The notes under the pieces are model-generated. The model made no database searches. It was not told the origin of the DNA and worked only from the letters and a program-made list of their open reading frames with translations. The translations under genes and the position numbers were made by a program. 23,230 bases of DNA, taken from assembly GCA_018985235.1 (NCBI GenBank), contig JADGIG010000077.1, positions 1 through 23,230 on the forward strand, read 5' to 3'. Positions within the stretch are counted from its first letter, which is position 1. Each line of letters opens with the position of its first letter. Positions 1 to 8,677 of this stretch are shown here, one piece after another. Source of the DNA: Sanchytrium tribonematis. Lineage: Eukaryota > Sanchytriomycota > Sanchytriomycetes > Sanchytriales > Sanchytriaceae.

Positions 1-9
1 TTTTTAAAA

Positions 10-1332
10 ATGATTCAAGGAGACCTGGATGGCTATGAGCCTTACAATGGAGATACAGAGGCAGAGCTCTCCTTAAATCTGAAAAATGCAGTGACTGAAT
101 ATATAGGCACAATACCTATGCACATGAAAGAAAAGTTCAGAGTAAAATACAAATTGAGAGAAAAGAAAACCTTATGCCAGTTTGATGTTATTCCCTTTGA
201 TATGCCAGCAGCTTCTTTAAATTATGGTGAGACATTAGCTAAAAAGGTTGGAATGCGCGTTTTCTTCGGAAGATTTATGGAAAAAGTTGCCGTTTGTAGC
301 GCATTTAAGACAGTTGGTGTCGTATCATTAGTTAATGATTTGATGTCTACTGTATTAATTAGGCAAACTGATTTGCAGTACCTGAAAACGGAAGTTATTC
401 CGCCAAGTTTAATCCAACAAGCTAGAATTTTAGTCAGCAATAGGGAAATTAAAAACGCAAAAGTTGTGGACAATGCCTCGGGTAAGTTACTTGTTTGTGA
501 AGTCATAAAATCCGTAAAAGTTGATGGTAAAAGGGTTAAATCTGCTGTCAGTACGAAATTTAATTTAAGTCAACATTATAATCCCAGCATTATGTTTTCA
601 AACTTTAAACATATCAAAAAAGTCTTGGGCAAATTGACTACTTATCTAGAAAATGACCAATTTGCATCTGTAGCACAGTGCTGCTATGAACTAGCCCGGT
701 ATGAGCAATATATAGATCATGATTGGATATTATTTGTAAATCAGATGACTGTAAATGATTTATTGCCATCCAATTATGATAGCTGGAATGATCTTTCATT
801 GTCTTTTCGAAAGTCTTTGGGAACTTTTGAATTATTATCGTCACAAGAAGAAATTTCAATGAATTGGCTAGAAGTGGTGAAAATGTTTGCTCCTGAGATT
901 CTTGACATTCCTGCAGAAGACCTCAAATTTCAATTTATAGAAGCGACTCCTTTTCATGGAATACCAGATGTTGTCTGTCAAAATGGTGACTCAGTGGAAA
1001 TTATTGATTTGAAATGCTGTGAGAGCGAGGAAGATGTTTATGTTGTAGATCATATTTTACAAGTGTTATTTTATACCGTCATGTATCATAAAAAAGTCAA
1101 GAAGAGTCGACCAGAGGTGGTTGTCGTTCACCTGTATAGCATACGTACTATGAAATGTTATTCTTATAGCTTTTCTTATAACGAGGCCTACAATATTGTA
1201 AAGGAATCATTACAGTGTGCATTTGACACAATTAAAGAATGGCTTAAATCTGAAGCCAAAGACAGAAAATTGGAGACATTTTCCAAATTGGATATTGGCT
1301 ACGTCAATGATGTTTTATTGAAAGAAGAGTAA
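10..1332 (+). CDS. PD-(D/E)XK nuclease-like protein (RecB/Cas4-type motifs), possibly 5'-partial
   Basis: A 440-residue protein if the ATG at 10 is the start. The reading frame is open to the window edge with no upstream stop, so the true start may lie outside. The C-terminal third carries a pattern typical of PD-(D/E)XK nucleases: G-I-P-D with D320, then I-I-D-L-K with D333 and K335, then Q351-x3-Y355, which matches the QxxxY motif of the RecB/AddB/Cas4 branch. Family knowledge says such proteins cut DNA using a metal bound by the two acidic residues. The first 300 residues show no helicase P-loop, membrane segment or domain I recognise. It is followed by eIF2B-delta on the same strand after 39 bp. 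It could be a host repair or mitochondrial nuclease or derive from a mobile element; nothing in the flanks decides this. The nuclease call rests on motif spacing alone. Confidence 0.5.
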   Translation: MIQGDLDGYEPYNGDTEAELSLNLKNAVTEYIGTIPMHMKEKFRVKYKLREKKTLCQFDVIPFDMPAASLNYGETLAKKVGMRVFFGRFMEKVAVCSAFKTVGVVSLVNDLMSTVLIRQTDLQYLKTEVIPPSLIQQARILVSNREIKNAKVVDNASGKLLVCEVIKSVKVDGKRVKSAVSTKFNLSQHYNPSIMFSNFKHIKKVLGKLTTYLENDQFASVAQCCYELARYEQYIDHDWILFVNQMTVNDLLPSNYDSWNDLSLSFRKSLGTFELLSSQEEISMNWLEVVKMFAPEILDIPAEDLKFQFIEATPFHGIPDVVCQNGDSVEIIDLKCCESEEDVYVVDHILQVLFYTVMYHKKVKKSRPEVVVVHLYSIRTMKCYSYSFSYNEAYNIVKESLQCAFDTIKEWLKSEAKDRKLETFSKLDIGYVNDVLLKEE

Positions 1333-1371
1333 ATTATTAATTTTTTTGCATCCTTGAAATTTTTCAAACAA

Positions 1372-2391
1372 ATGACAAAACAGAAACAACAAAAACAACA
1401 AAAAGCCAAGAAAGTGGCTCCAAAAGTTGCCTCTCAATTGCCCTTCTTTTCTCATTTAGAAGCACCAATATTGCCGTTGGTGGATAAGAGCATAAATCCT
1501 ATAATACAGCGAATCGGAATATTGATGGCAAAATATCAAATTATTGGAAGCAACGCTAGAACAATTGCAATATTAAATGGTATACTAGAGTGGATAAATA
1601 CAGCTGAAAAATCGCAGCTCACTTCATCACTTAATCACCAAATTAATTTTATTAATTCTTGCAGGCCACTTGGCGTCAGTGTTGGAAATACTGTTAGATT
1701 TATTAAAAATGTAGTTACAAAGCACGCTAAACTACACAGCAAATCAGAAATTATAGAAAGTATCACAAATTACAAAGAAAATAGAATTTATAAATCAATG
1801 GATCATATTTCAATGCAAATGCAGCCTTACTTCAAAGAGGAGGATTTATTTTTGGTATATGGTAAATCATCCACTGTTCTCAAGGTGTTAAATTATAACA
1901 AAAACAAAAGATTTAAGGTTTTGATTGTCAACTCAGAACCACTCAATGAGGGTCAAATTATGAAGAAACATTTGGACGATTGTGGCATAATTAATGAAAT
2001 TATTGATGTGAGCTCAATCTCTTCCATCATTACAATGGTTTCCAAAGTGCTTTTGGGAGCTCATGCGATGCTTTCCAATGGATCATTGATATCAAGAATT
2101 GGAACTGGAATTGTTGCATCAACTGCTAAACTTTACAATATTCCCGTAATTGTATGTTGCGAAACGCACAAGTTTTCTGATCGGATTTATATGGATGGCA
2201 CTTCTTGGAACGAACTCGGTACGGAGCCCGTCAATCTTGACAAGAAATCTTTTTTAATGGTAAATCCAATGTATGACATTGTCCCTGCTCACTTTTTAAG
2301 CATGATATGCTGCGATATTGGATGCATTCCACCCACTAGCATTCCTGTGGCGTTGAGAGAAGATCGTCAAATGATGAATCAATACGAATAA
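1372..2391 (+). CDS. Translation initiation factor eIF2B subunit delta
   Basis: A 339-residue protein homologous to eIF2B-delta (yeast GCD2, human EIF2B4), a regulatory subunit of the cytosolic complex that reloads eIF2 with GTP and senses eIF2-alpha phosphorylation. Diagnostic blocks are visible: C-R-P-L-G-V-S-V-G-N near residue 100, G-A-H-A-M-L-S-N-G-S in the Rossmann-like half, V-I-V-C-C-E-T-H-K-F, W-N-E-L-G, and a C-terminal I-P-P-T-S-I-P-V-A-L-R. The start is the first ATG in frame; the frame is open a little further upstream without an ATG. A Lys/Gln-rich N-terminus (K-Q-K-Q-Q-K-Q-Q) is much shorter than the long basic N-terminal region of yeast GCD2 (about 650 residues). The stop codon lies inside an AATAAA hexamer. 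The next gene starts 26 bp downstream. Confidence 0.93.
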   Translation: MTKQKQQKQQKAKKVAPKVASQLPFFSHLEAPILPLVDKSINPIIQRIGILMAKYQIIGSNARTIAILNGILEWINTAEKSQLTSSLNHQINFINSCRPLGVSVGNTVRFIKNVVTKHAKLHSKSEIIESITNYKENRIYKSMDHISMQMQPYFKEEDLFLVYGKSSTVLKVLNYNKNKRFKVLIVNSEPLNEGQIMKKHLDDCGIINEIIDVSSISSIITMVSKVLLGAHAMLSNGSLISRIGTGIVASTAKLYNIPVIVCCETHKFSDRIYMDGTSWNELGTEPVNLDKKSFLMVNPMYDIVPAHFLSMICCDIGCIPPTSIPVALREDRQMMNQYE

Positions 2392-2392
2392 A
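2387..2392 (+). terminator. AATAAA polyadenylation hexamer overlapping the eIF2B-delta stop
   Basis: The last codons read GAA TAA A, so the TAA stop (2389-2391) is part of the AATAAA hexamer. This implies a very short 3' UTR. The role is inferred from the canonical signal and from its recurrence at other genes in this window. Confidence 0.55.
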
Positions 2393-2417
2393 TTACACTT
2401 TAGAAATTCCCCTTTTC

Positions 2418-3428
2418 ATGCATGAAAACAAACTTTCCGTTGAAAAGCGAGCCATGCTAGAAATTGATCAGCTTTTGCATGAATTGGATGGCAAGGCTGA
2501 AAAATATTATCAGAAATACATCAAAGCGGCTAGACAGCAACTAAAGAAGATGGAAATCGAAAAATCAAATGAGCTGGTACTTCAAATCAAACAAGCTCAC
2601 AACTTCGAATTGCCAGATTTATCTCAAAGATTAGAATTAGATAACTTTCCGATATTCAATATAGACTACAAACCTACCCAATTTGAGCATTTTGATCAAA
2701 AATGGTTAAGTGAAATGCCACAATTGATTAAATACTTAAGTGTTGAAATAGAAAAATCGGAGCAACAATTGATCAAAATCGGGATAAGCCCAGAATCTGT
2801 CTGGGAAGAACACGAACTTGTCGGAAAAATGGATTTGTCGGAAAATATTTGTGATGTAGGCTCCACAGAACTGCAAGAACTGGAGAAAACCCTTAAAAAT
2901 CTCAAGTTAGATGCCGCATCAAAAGTGGAACTACTAAACTGTCAATTGCAAACAATAAATGATACCCAGAGACAAATTAAAAAATGTAGCGGCAAATTAA
3001 ATAGGCAAATTGAAGAATTGAATTTAATAAGCGAAAAAAACTATGAATACATCAGAGAAAACGACTTGAGTTTCCTTTTGGAAAACAATGGCATTAAATT
3101 GCTCGAAGAGGATGAAAATAGATTACTATTTGAGAAACAGTTGCAAGATATACTAAAAATATTAAATTTAAATCCCTTCAGTAGCAAGAATGAGTTGCTA
3201 GCTGCATTGGAATACGATGAAAATGATCCGCTACTGGATTTCGATCCCGAAGAATTATCTCATTGCGTAAATTATGAAGATTTTGTAAATAACGTGAATG
3301 ATTATAATGAGAATGCCAAAGAAATTTTGAATTCTAGAAGAATCCAAGAATCAAACATTGATGAGAATATCGCAGCCATAGAATTTGAAATTGAAGAGTT
3401 AAAAAGAATCAGGTCAATCACGAAATAA
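2418..3428 (+). CDS. Coiled-coil protein of unknown function
   Basis: A 336-residue acidic, Lys/Glu/Leu-rich protein starting at ATG 2418. Heptad-like coiled-coil stretches are visible around residues 10-60, 150-210 and 305-336, separated by less regular segments with hydrophobic and acidic runs (for example N-D-P-L-L-D-F-D-P-E-E near 270). No signal peptide, membrane span or catalytic motif is seen. I do not recognise the family; structural proteins of the cytoskeleton, centrosome or kinetochore often look like this, but nothing here proves such a role. It follows eIF2B-delta by 26 bp and converges on the tubulin cofactor A gene, with only 3 bp between the two stop codons. Confidence 0.7.
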   Translation: MHENKLSVEKRAMLEIDQLLHELDGKAEKYYQKYIKAARQQLKKMEIEKSNELVLQIKQAHNFELPDLSQRLELDNFPIFNIDYKPTQFEHFDQKWLSEMPQLIKYLSVEIEKSEQQLIKIGISPESVWEEHELVGKMDLSENICDVGSTELQELEKTLKNLKLDAASKVELLNCQLQTINDTQRQIKKCSGKLNRQIEELNLISEKNYEYIRENDLSFLLENNGIKLLEEDENRLLFEKQLQDILKILNLNPFSSKNELLAALEYDENDPLLDFDPEELSHCVNYEDFVNNVNDYNENAKEILNSRRIQESNIDENIAAIEFEIEELKRIRSITK

Positions 3429-3431
3429 TGT

Positions 3432-3722
3432 TTACTCCAAAGCATTCAATGCTGCAGTTTTTTCTTCACAATCTGCTGCAGACTCCAATAAAGATTTTAA
3501 CTCTGTCTCTGCCTTTTCTAATCTTTTTTGAGTGTCTTGAATCATAGTTCTAGATTCATCCACAATTTCTTTTTGTTTTCGCAATTCACTATCTTGCAGA
3601 CCAGCTAGCTTTGATTCATTATCTTTCAACTCATCAGAGTAGTATTTCAACTCCTTTTTCAATCTTTTGACACTTCCCGTGGTAATTTTTAATTTTTTGA
3701 AATCAGTTGTTTGTTGTAACAT
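3432..3722 (-). CDS. Tubulin-binding cofactor A (tubulin-specific chaperone A)
   Basis: A 96-residue helical protein matching TBCA (yeast Rbl2), which holds beta-tubulin during folding before dimer assembly in the cytosol. The family signature is clear: L-K-I-T-T-G-S-V-K-R-L-K-K-E near residue 10, and K-E-I-V-D-E-S-R-T-M-I-Q-D-T-Q-K-R-L in the second half, followed by the final helix. Length fits the family (about 105-110). The ATG at 3722 is the first in frame. The frame extends nine codons further upstream without an ATG. It lies 32 bp downstream of the USP-like gene on the same strand and its stop is 3 bp from the stop of the opposing coiled-coil gene, so the two transcripts must overlap if either has a 3' UTR. 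Confidence 0.88.
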   Translation of the reverse strand: MLQQTTDFKKLKITTGSVKRLKKELKYYSDELKDNESKLAGLQDSELRKQKEIVDESRTMIQDTQKRLEKAETELKSLLESAADCEEKTAALNALE

Positions 3723-3753
3723 TTCTGTTTCAAATTTTGAAATTGACAATTAA

Positions 3754-3759
3754 TTTATT
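3754..3759 (-). terminator. AATAAA hexamer overlapping the USP10-like stop
   Basis: On the minus strand the gene ends CAA TAA A, so the stop codon (3757-3755) is embedded in AATAAA, as at several other genes here. Confidence 0.5.
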
Positions 3760-4750
3760 GCTTGACGTACATAAGCATATACGCTTCATTCCTCTTATTG
3801 TTGAGTGCTTCTTGTTGGGATATCTTAAAAACATTGGTATCGTCAACAATTATCCATGATTTGAGTTTAGAATCCTCAATTGCACAGGTATAGTGCCCAC
3901 TGTCCAATGTAGCGCCATTGTGGTATATAATCGCATACAAGTCATATCTGATATAAGATTGCTCATCATCAACAGTAATAGGAACAGATAAAGTTTTGGG
4001 ATAAATTGCATTTTTAGTAGATTTGCATAGACCTCGTTCTTTGTGATAATAAAAACGCTTCAATTGAATTGTTAAAATGTTGGGCAAAGAGTTGAAGTAT
4101 GGTTTTTTAAATTCCCGTGTAGCTCGTAATGTGTATTCCGAAATTACTTTCTGAACAGGATCAAACAATTCAATGGAGAGGAATAGGAAAGGTTCAAATG
4201 ATTTTGTGGTTAGTTTTCCTTTTTTGGTAATCAGATTACATAGTTGACCATAAAATACTAAAAATGGCGATTGATGTAGGGAGTAATTGCGAGTTTTAAC
4301 AACTTGATTTTTATAACCAACTTCTAACCAGCTTGAGTCTTCTTCCTCGTTTTTAGCTTCGATGTTATTATCTTCGTTTTTCAGATTTTCATGTAGCATA
4401 TCTATAATCATATGGAAACATTCAGTGACGTCTTGTTGTTGCTTCAAAAAATTAGAATGATGGCTTTCCATTATTGAGTGAAAATTGGTTGGAAAAAATG
4501 GCTTTTCATTGGAGTAAAGTAGTTTTTTAAAATTTTCCATTTCAGCGCAAAAGGGATGATCAATATCCCAACTAAAATTAGGAATCGTGGCTAAAACCTG
4601 TAATACAATATGAAAAAAACAATCATTCTTAGTATTGATTAATCCTGCTCTTTGAATTTCTTTAATTGGCTGTATTTGAATTGCTTGTGGAGTTCTTTTC
4701 ACTCCATTTTTATCCCCAACGTTTTTTGCAACCATCGATGCCCATGACAT
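3755..4750 (-). CDS. Ubiquitin carboxyl-terminal hydrolase, USP10/Ubp3-like
   Basis: A 331-residue cysteine protease of the USP family, which removes ubiquitin from proteins. The Cys box has G-L-I-N-T-K-N-D-C-F-F with oxyanion Asn39 and catalytic Cys44. The Q-Q-Q-D-V-T-E-C-F box is at about 104-112, a K-R-F block follows L-T-I-Q-L near 231, and the His box contains D-S-G-H-Y-T with His286. W-I-I-V-D-D supplies the third triad residue (Asp303 likely). The H-N-G-A-T spacing and the N-terminal S-W-A-S-M-V motif resemble USP10, which has S-W-A-S-L-F upstream of its catalytic domain, so USP10/Ubp3 is the best subfamily guess. It is short: human USP10 is about 800 residues, and the long disordered N-terminus is missing. 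Cys is preceded by Asp rather than the usual Thr/Ala/Trp. The start is ATG 4750; RAD50 ends 50 bp upstream on the same strand. Confidence 0.88.
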   Translation of the reverse strand: MSWASMVAKNVGDKNGVKRTPQAIQIQPIKEIQRAGLINTKNDCFFHIVLQVLATIPNFSWDIDHPFCAEMENFKKLLYSNEKPFFPTNFHSIMESHHSNFLKQQQDVTECFHMIIDMLHENLKNEDNNIEAKNEEEDSSWLEVGYKNQVVKTRNYSLHQSPFLVFYGQLCNLITKKGKLTTKSFEPFLFLSIELFDPVQKVISEYTLRATREFKKPYFNSLPNILTIQLKRFYYHKERGLCKSTKNAIYPKTLSVPITVDDEQSYIRYDLYAIIYHNGATLDSGHYTCAIEDSKLKSWIIVDDTNVFKISQQEALNNKRNEAYMLMYVKQ

Positions 4751-4791
4751 TTCGTTTCAAAATGGAGGTTGAAAATGTAAAATATGTATTA

Positions 4792-4797
4792 TTTATT
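4792..4797 (-). terminator. AATAAA hexamer 3 nt after the RAD50 stop
   Basis: TTTATT on the plus strand is AATAAA on the minus strand, three bases downstream of the RAD50 TAA. It lies within the 50-bp gap before the USP-like gene. Confidence 0.5.
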
Positions 4798-4800
4798 ATA

Positions 4801-7800
4801 TTAATCAGCAGCAATCTTTCTAATAACACTGCATTGATTAATATTCTTTGAAATTTTATAGTAATTATCAATGAATTCTCTTTTCCCTAAAATATTGAGA
4901 AATTGCTCATCGTGCGTAATTACAATTAATTGAAAATTACTTTGCTTACGCCTAGTTTCTATAATTTTACACAAACTAGTAGCAAGTGCCTCAATATTTC
5001 GTCTATCAAGATTAGTCGTTGGTTCGTCCAAGGCCAATATTCCGCAATTTGTTCCAAATACCTCTGCAAGTGCTAATCTAATAATTATGCAGCTTAAAAC
5101 TTTTTGGCCAGCAGAGCATCTTCCTCTCATATCGATTGAAACATCTCCCTTAACCATACAGACTCGGTAATTATAACTCTTGTTGCCTTTTGTTTCTAAT
5201 TCTGTTCTAATTTCAATGGTATCAATATCATTTCCTTGATAAGTTTCCACCCATAAATCTCGAATAATGTTATTCACAAGTTTCATTTTTTCTTTATGAT
5301 ATTGCATGATCGCCTGATCGAGGGCAGTTGCATAAACCTGGAGATCGTGAATAGCCAATTCCCCAGTGACTTTGTCTACCAAGGCGGTATGGTGTTTTAA
5401 GGCTGCGTCTTTATATTTTTCAGCAAGTTCTTTGCTTAAATCCTTTCTTCTATCATCTAGTTGTTTTAGCTGACCTGTCAAGCTTGCAATCTGTTTTGTA
5501 AAATTAGTAATTTGGGTCTTTAAGTCGTTTTGTTGGGTGCTGTAAATTCTTATATCGCCAATATTGCTCTGCTTCTCGCTTATTTTGATAGACAGGGATT
5601 TGATCTCTTCCTTCCATTTCCTGTATTTAAAAACATCTTCTACGTGTCTTTCAAAGGCTTTTGACGTAAGTTCCATTGCATCTTGCGTATTGTAATCTTG
5701 TTTCATGGTCGAAATTTGTTCATTAATATGTTGAATTTCAGAATTGATTTTGCCTAATTCATTGTTGAGCTTATGCATCTCTTTCTCAGAATTCACATTT
5801 TTTAAATTTTGAATTTCAACATCGAGCCTTGAAAAAGTTGAAATTTTATCGGCACAAACGGATATTTCATGTTCTGTATTCGATCTAGTTTCATTATATT
5901 CGTTTTGAATATGATTAAGATTAGTTTTGGTTTGTTTTAATTCATCTTGAATTACTTTAATTTCATCTTCAAGTGAACTTTTTGATTTAATTAATTCGTT
6001 AATTTGAGAGGTATCTTTTAGCTTATATTGTTCGTACTCCTGCAATTTAGATCTAGATTCTTTATAATGCTGAAGTTTTTCATTATACGATACAATTTTC
6101 TTGTCGACTGAGAATTTTTCCTGATCTAGTTTTCTTATTTCCAAATTAAGCTGGTGTTTTTTTTCATTCTGAAACTGAATTTCTTTGCTCAATTTGGCTT
6201 TTTCCTGATCTAGCTCTGATACGGTAGAGGATTCCTGCAGCTGTAGAAGCTCTTGTTGAGCAGTTAAAATTTTTGAATTCAAGCTATGATTATTCAACTG
6301 AGCAATTTCTTGGTTGCTTGACAACGAAGAGTTGATCAAAGTAAGAGTGTTTTTAATTTTTTCAAATTGACTTTCAAAATCTTTGTAATTTTCTTCTTTT
6401 AATTGGAGTTTTACTTTAATTTCGCTTTCATCCTGTAATTCCTCATATATACCTCTAGAAATAACATCATGTAAAGATTTAAGGGCCCTTAGATCGATGA
6501 GTTTCTCTTTGGCTTCAATAACCGCACTTTCACCCATGTTCAGCATCTCAGAATCCTTTTTTAACGAAGAAATAAAATCTTTTAATTTTTTCTCCTCCTT
6601 CGATGAAAAAGACCTTCTACAAAGACTGCATGATCTAGCCTCAACAGCTTGACTTAAATATTCTTTATATAAAGGGATTAAGGCACTAGATCCATTTGCG
6701 TTGTCAAATTTTTGCTGTGCATCTTGCAGTGTCGATTCAAAGTTTTCTATGGCGCAAATGTTATTGAGCTTGTCTCTTAATTCATCCTTGTTTTTGTTGT
6801 ACTGTTCTATTTTTGTTTTGACGACTTCCATCTTAGCCTTGAGCCCATATATATCATTTTGAAGATCCCGACATTTGTTTTGCTTGTCCTCATAGTCTTG
6901 CTGTACCTGAGTTTGCTTTAATTGTAGGTTCATTTTAATATCATTAAAATCATCAATATAAGTTATTACACCAGAAAGCCTCGTGACGCAATCATCATAG
7001 TAGAGTTTAGTTTGGGTTTCAATTTCCTGCAATTGCTCCCTGTATTGCGTCAGTTCTTTGGAAATTATTTTTCGGTTTATTGCAATATCACGTCGCTTTT
7101 CCAAGCGCTCCAGATCCCGAGAATGATTGCCATTGTTTTGCTCCGCATTTTCCAAGTCCCGCTGTAAATTTACAATCCGAGTATTGAGTTCATGTAGCTT
7201 CGACTGCTCCGTAGAAATTAATGAGCCATAGTCTTGATCAAGCGCTTCTATCTTTTTGATATCATCTGAATACCTTTGAATTTGTATTTTTAATTGGTGT
7301 ATATTTCTGTCATAATTTTGATTGTTCGCTTGTTGCTGAGAAATTTTGTTCGAGAGATTTTGAATCTTAAACTCTTTGTCTTGTTTCTTGACTTCAAAGT
7401 TATCATTTAATAGTTTCAAATTAGTTTTTAACTCGCTAGATTTTTGTTGCAATTGCAGATTGCATTGCTGCTGAGTTGACATTTTATATGATTTGAGGAG
7501 ACGATCCATTTCCGTCAGTTTAGAGTTCAACTGCTCCTTTCTCTGCTGAAGTTTTCCGATATTATTTATCAAATTATCTTTGTTTTTAGATTTTTGGATT
7601 GATTCACTTTCAAGCTGCTGAATCTGGTTTTGTAATTGTTCCATACTAGCTCTGGCGGTTATGAGACCCTCTCTTTGTTGCTCAAGTAGAAGCTCTAATT
7701 CCTCATTAGATTCAACGGGCATCTGATGTATTTGATTCTCTAGTTCGTTCACATTTTGTTGCATATGGTCTCTTTTACTTTTCCATTCTTTCAGCGTGAC

Positions 7801-8604
7801 TTCTATGCTTTGCCATTCTTTTGTAGTTTCGACAAGTTGATCCATTTCCCTATTTTTTACATTTAAGGTAGCTTCTAATTCGCCAATTTCGGTTTTATAC
7901 TTTATAATTTTCTCACTAATTTCAGCCATCTGTATTTTTTTCTCCACGCTACTATTTTTGTCATTTGATAAATATTTTAGCTCTGTCTTACATGTTTTAA
8001 GCTCACTTTCCATTTTTTTCCTTAAATCTACCAATAGTTTGACCATTTTGGCATATTCAGTGGCGTTAAAGATATCGTCAAACTTTTTCTTTAGAGCTGA
8101 AGCTTCGCTTAATGGCCAATTACTTTCCTCTTGATGACAGAAAATAACGTTTTCCAAGACAGCCTTGCTGACACCTAATCTTTGCTGTGTCTCCAAATTT
8201 ACATCCGCACACTTTTGAGTTATACTTTGCTTGCCTTCTGGAGTTTCTACCTGTAATAAGGCTTCAAGGGTTTTCATGCTAATTCCTTTTTTGGTTTGCG
8301 AAGCTTGTAAATTTCTGGTCATGGTAAATCGTCTAGCTTGTATATCATTGAATCTCAATCTGATTTGAGCTTTTACACTAGTTTCTCCTGCAATTTTTGG
8401 ATCATAAATAAAAGCACCACCTTTTGAAGCGCCTGATGGCAAACTTCCTGCTGTGGCGTACATGAGCGATTCAATAATTGTCGTTTTACCGCAACCATTT
8501 TGTCCAATAATGAGTGTCAATGGCGTATAAAAATCTATAATTTGAGGTTCATCTGGTGCATAACTTCTAATTCCAAGAATGGACAATTTGTCAATTTTGG
8601 ACAT
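4801..8604 (-). CDS. RAD50: DNA double-strand break repair ATPase RAD50
   Basis: A 1267-residue SMC-like protein, close to the family's usual length of about 1310. RAD50 is the ATPase of the MRE11-RAD50 complex that tethers and processes DNA ends in the nucleus. The N-terminal Walker A is G-Q-N-G-C-G-K-T-T at residues 34-42. A long coiled coil runs on both sides of the zinc hook C-S-L-C, with Cys659 and Cys662. The C-terminal lobe has the ABC signature C-S-A-G-Q-K-V-L-S near 1161 and the Walker B/D-loop L-A-L-D-E-P-T-T-N-L-D near 1187-1197. All catalytic parts are present in one uninterrupted frame without introns. ATG 8604 begins the conserved M-S-K-I-D-K-L-S-I-L-G-I-R. The RB-like gene ends 73 bp upstream on the same strand. 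MRE11 is not in the window. Confidence 0.97.
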   Translation of the reverse strand: MSKIDKLSILGIRSYAPDEPQIIDFYTPLTLIIGQNGCGKTTIIESLMYATAGSLPSGASKGGAFIYDPKIAGETSVKAQIRLRFNDIQARRFTMTRNLQASQTKKGISMKTLEALLQVETPEGKQSITQKCADVNLETQQRLGVSKAVLENVIFCHQEESNWPLSEASALKKKFDDIFNATEYAKMVKLLVDLRKKMESELKTCKTELKYLSNDKNSSVEKKIQMAEISEKIIKYKTEIGELEATLNVKNREMDQLVETTKEWQSIEVTLKEWKSKRDHMQQNVNELENQIHQMPVESNEELELLLEQQREGLITARASMEQLQNQIQQLESESIQKSKNKDNLINNIGKLQQRKEQLNSKLTEMDRLLKSYKMSTQQQCNLQLQQKSSELKTNLKLLNDNFEVKKQDKEFKIQNLSNKISQQQANNQNYDRNIHQLKIQIQRYSDDIKKIEALDQDYGSLISTEQSKLHELNTRIVNLQRDLENAEQNNGNHSRDLERLEKRRDIAINRKIISKELTQYREQLQEIETQTKLYYDDCVTRLSGVITYIDDFNDIKMNLQLKQTQVQQDYEDKQNKCRDLQNDIYGLKAKMEVVKTKIEQYNKNKDELRDKLNNICAIENFESTLQDAQQKFDNANGSSALIPLYKEYLSQAVEARSCSLCRRSFSSKEEKKLKDFISSLKKDSEMLNMGESAVIEAKEKLIDLRALKSLHDVISRGIYEELQDESEIKVKLQLKEENYKDFESQFEKIKNTLTLINSSLSSNQEIAQLNNHSLNSKILTAQQELLQLQESSTVSELDQEKAKLSKEIQFQNEKKHQLNLEIRKLDQEKFSVDKKIVSYNEKLQHYKESRSKLQEYEQYKLKDTSQINELIKSKSSLEDEIKVIQDELKQTKTNLNHIQNEYNETRSNTEHEISVCADKISTFSRLDVEIQNLKNVNSEKEMHKLNNELGKINSEIQHINEQISTMKQDYNTQDAMELTSKAFERHVEDVFKYRKWKEEIKSLSIKISEKQSNIGDIRIYSTQQNDLKTQITNFTKQIASLTGQLKQLDDRRKDLSKELAEKYKDAALKHHTALVDKVTGELAIHDLQVYATALDQAIMQYHKEKMKLVNNIIRDLWVETYQGNDIDTIEIRTELETKGNKSYNYRVCMVKGDVSIDMRGRCSAGQKVLSCIIIRLALAEVFGTNCGILALDEPTTNLDRRNIEALATSLCKIIETRRKQSNFQLIVITHDEQFLNILGKREFIDNYYKISKNINQCSVIRKIAAD

Positions 8605-8623
8605 CTCCGAGTTTTAAATACAT

Positions 8624-8629
8624 TTTATT
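8624..8629 (-). terminator. Candidate AATAAA for the RB-like gene
   Basis: Minus-strand AATAAA about 48 nt past the RB-like stop and 19 nt before the RAD50 start codon. This is the only such hexamer in that gap, and it is further from its stop than the other hexamers in the window. Confidence 0.35.
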
Positions 8630-8677
8630 GAGAATTCAAAAATATAAATTCGATATAAAAGAGAATCATAAATATAA

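Noticed and set aside
1009-1023. L-K-C-C-E in the nuclease-like protein as an LxCxE motif for the RB-like protein
   Set aside because: The segment includes the catalytic D-L-K strand of the nuclease core and would be buried; the match is most likely chance.
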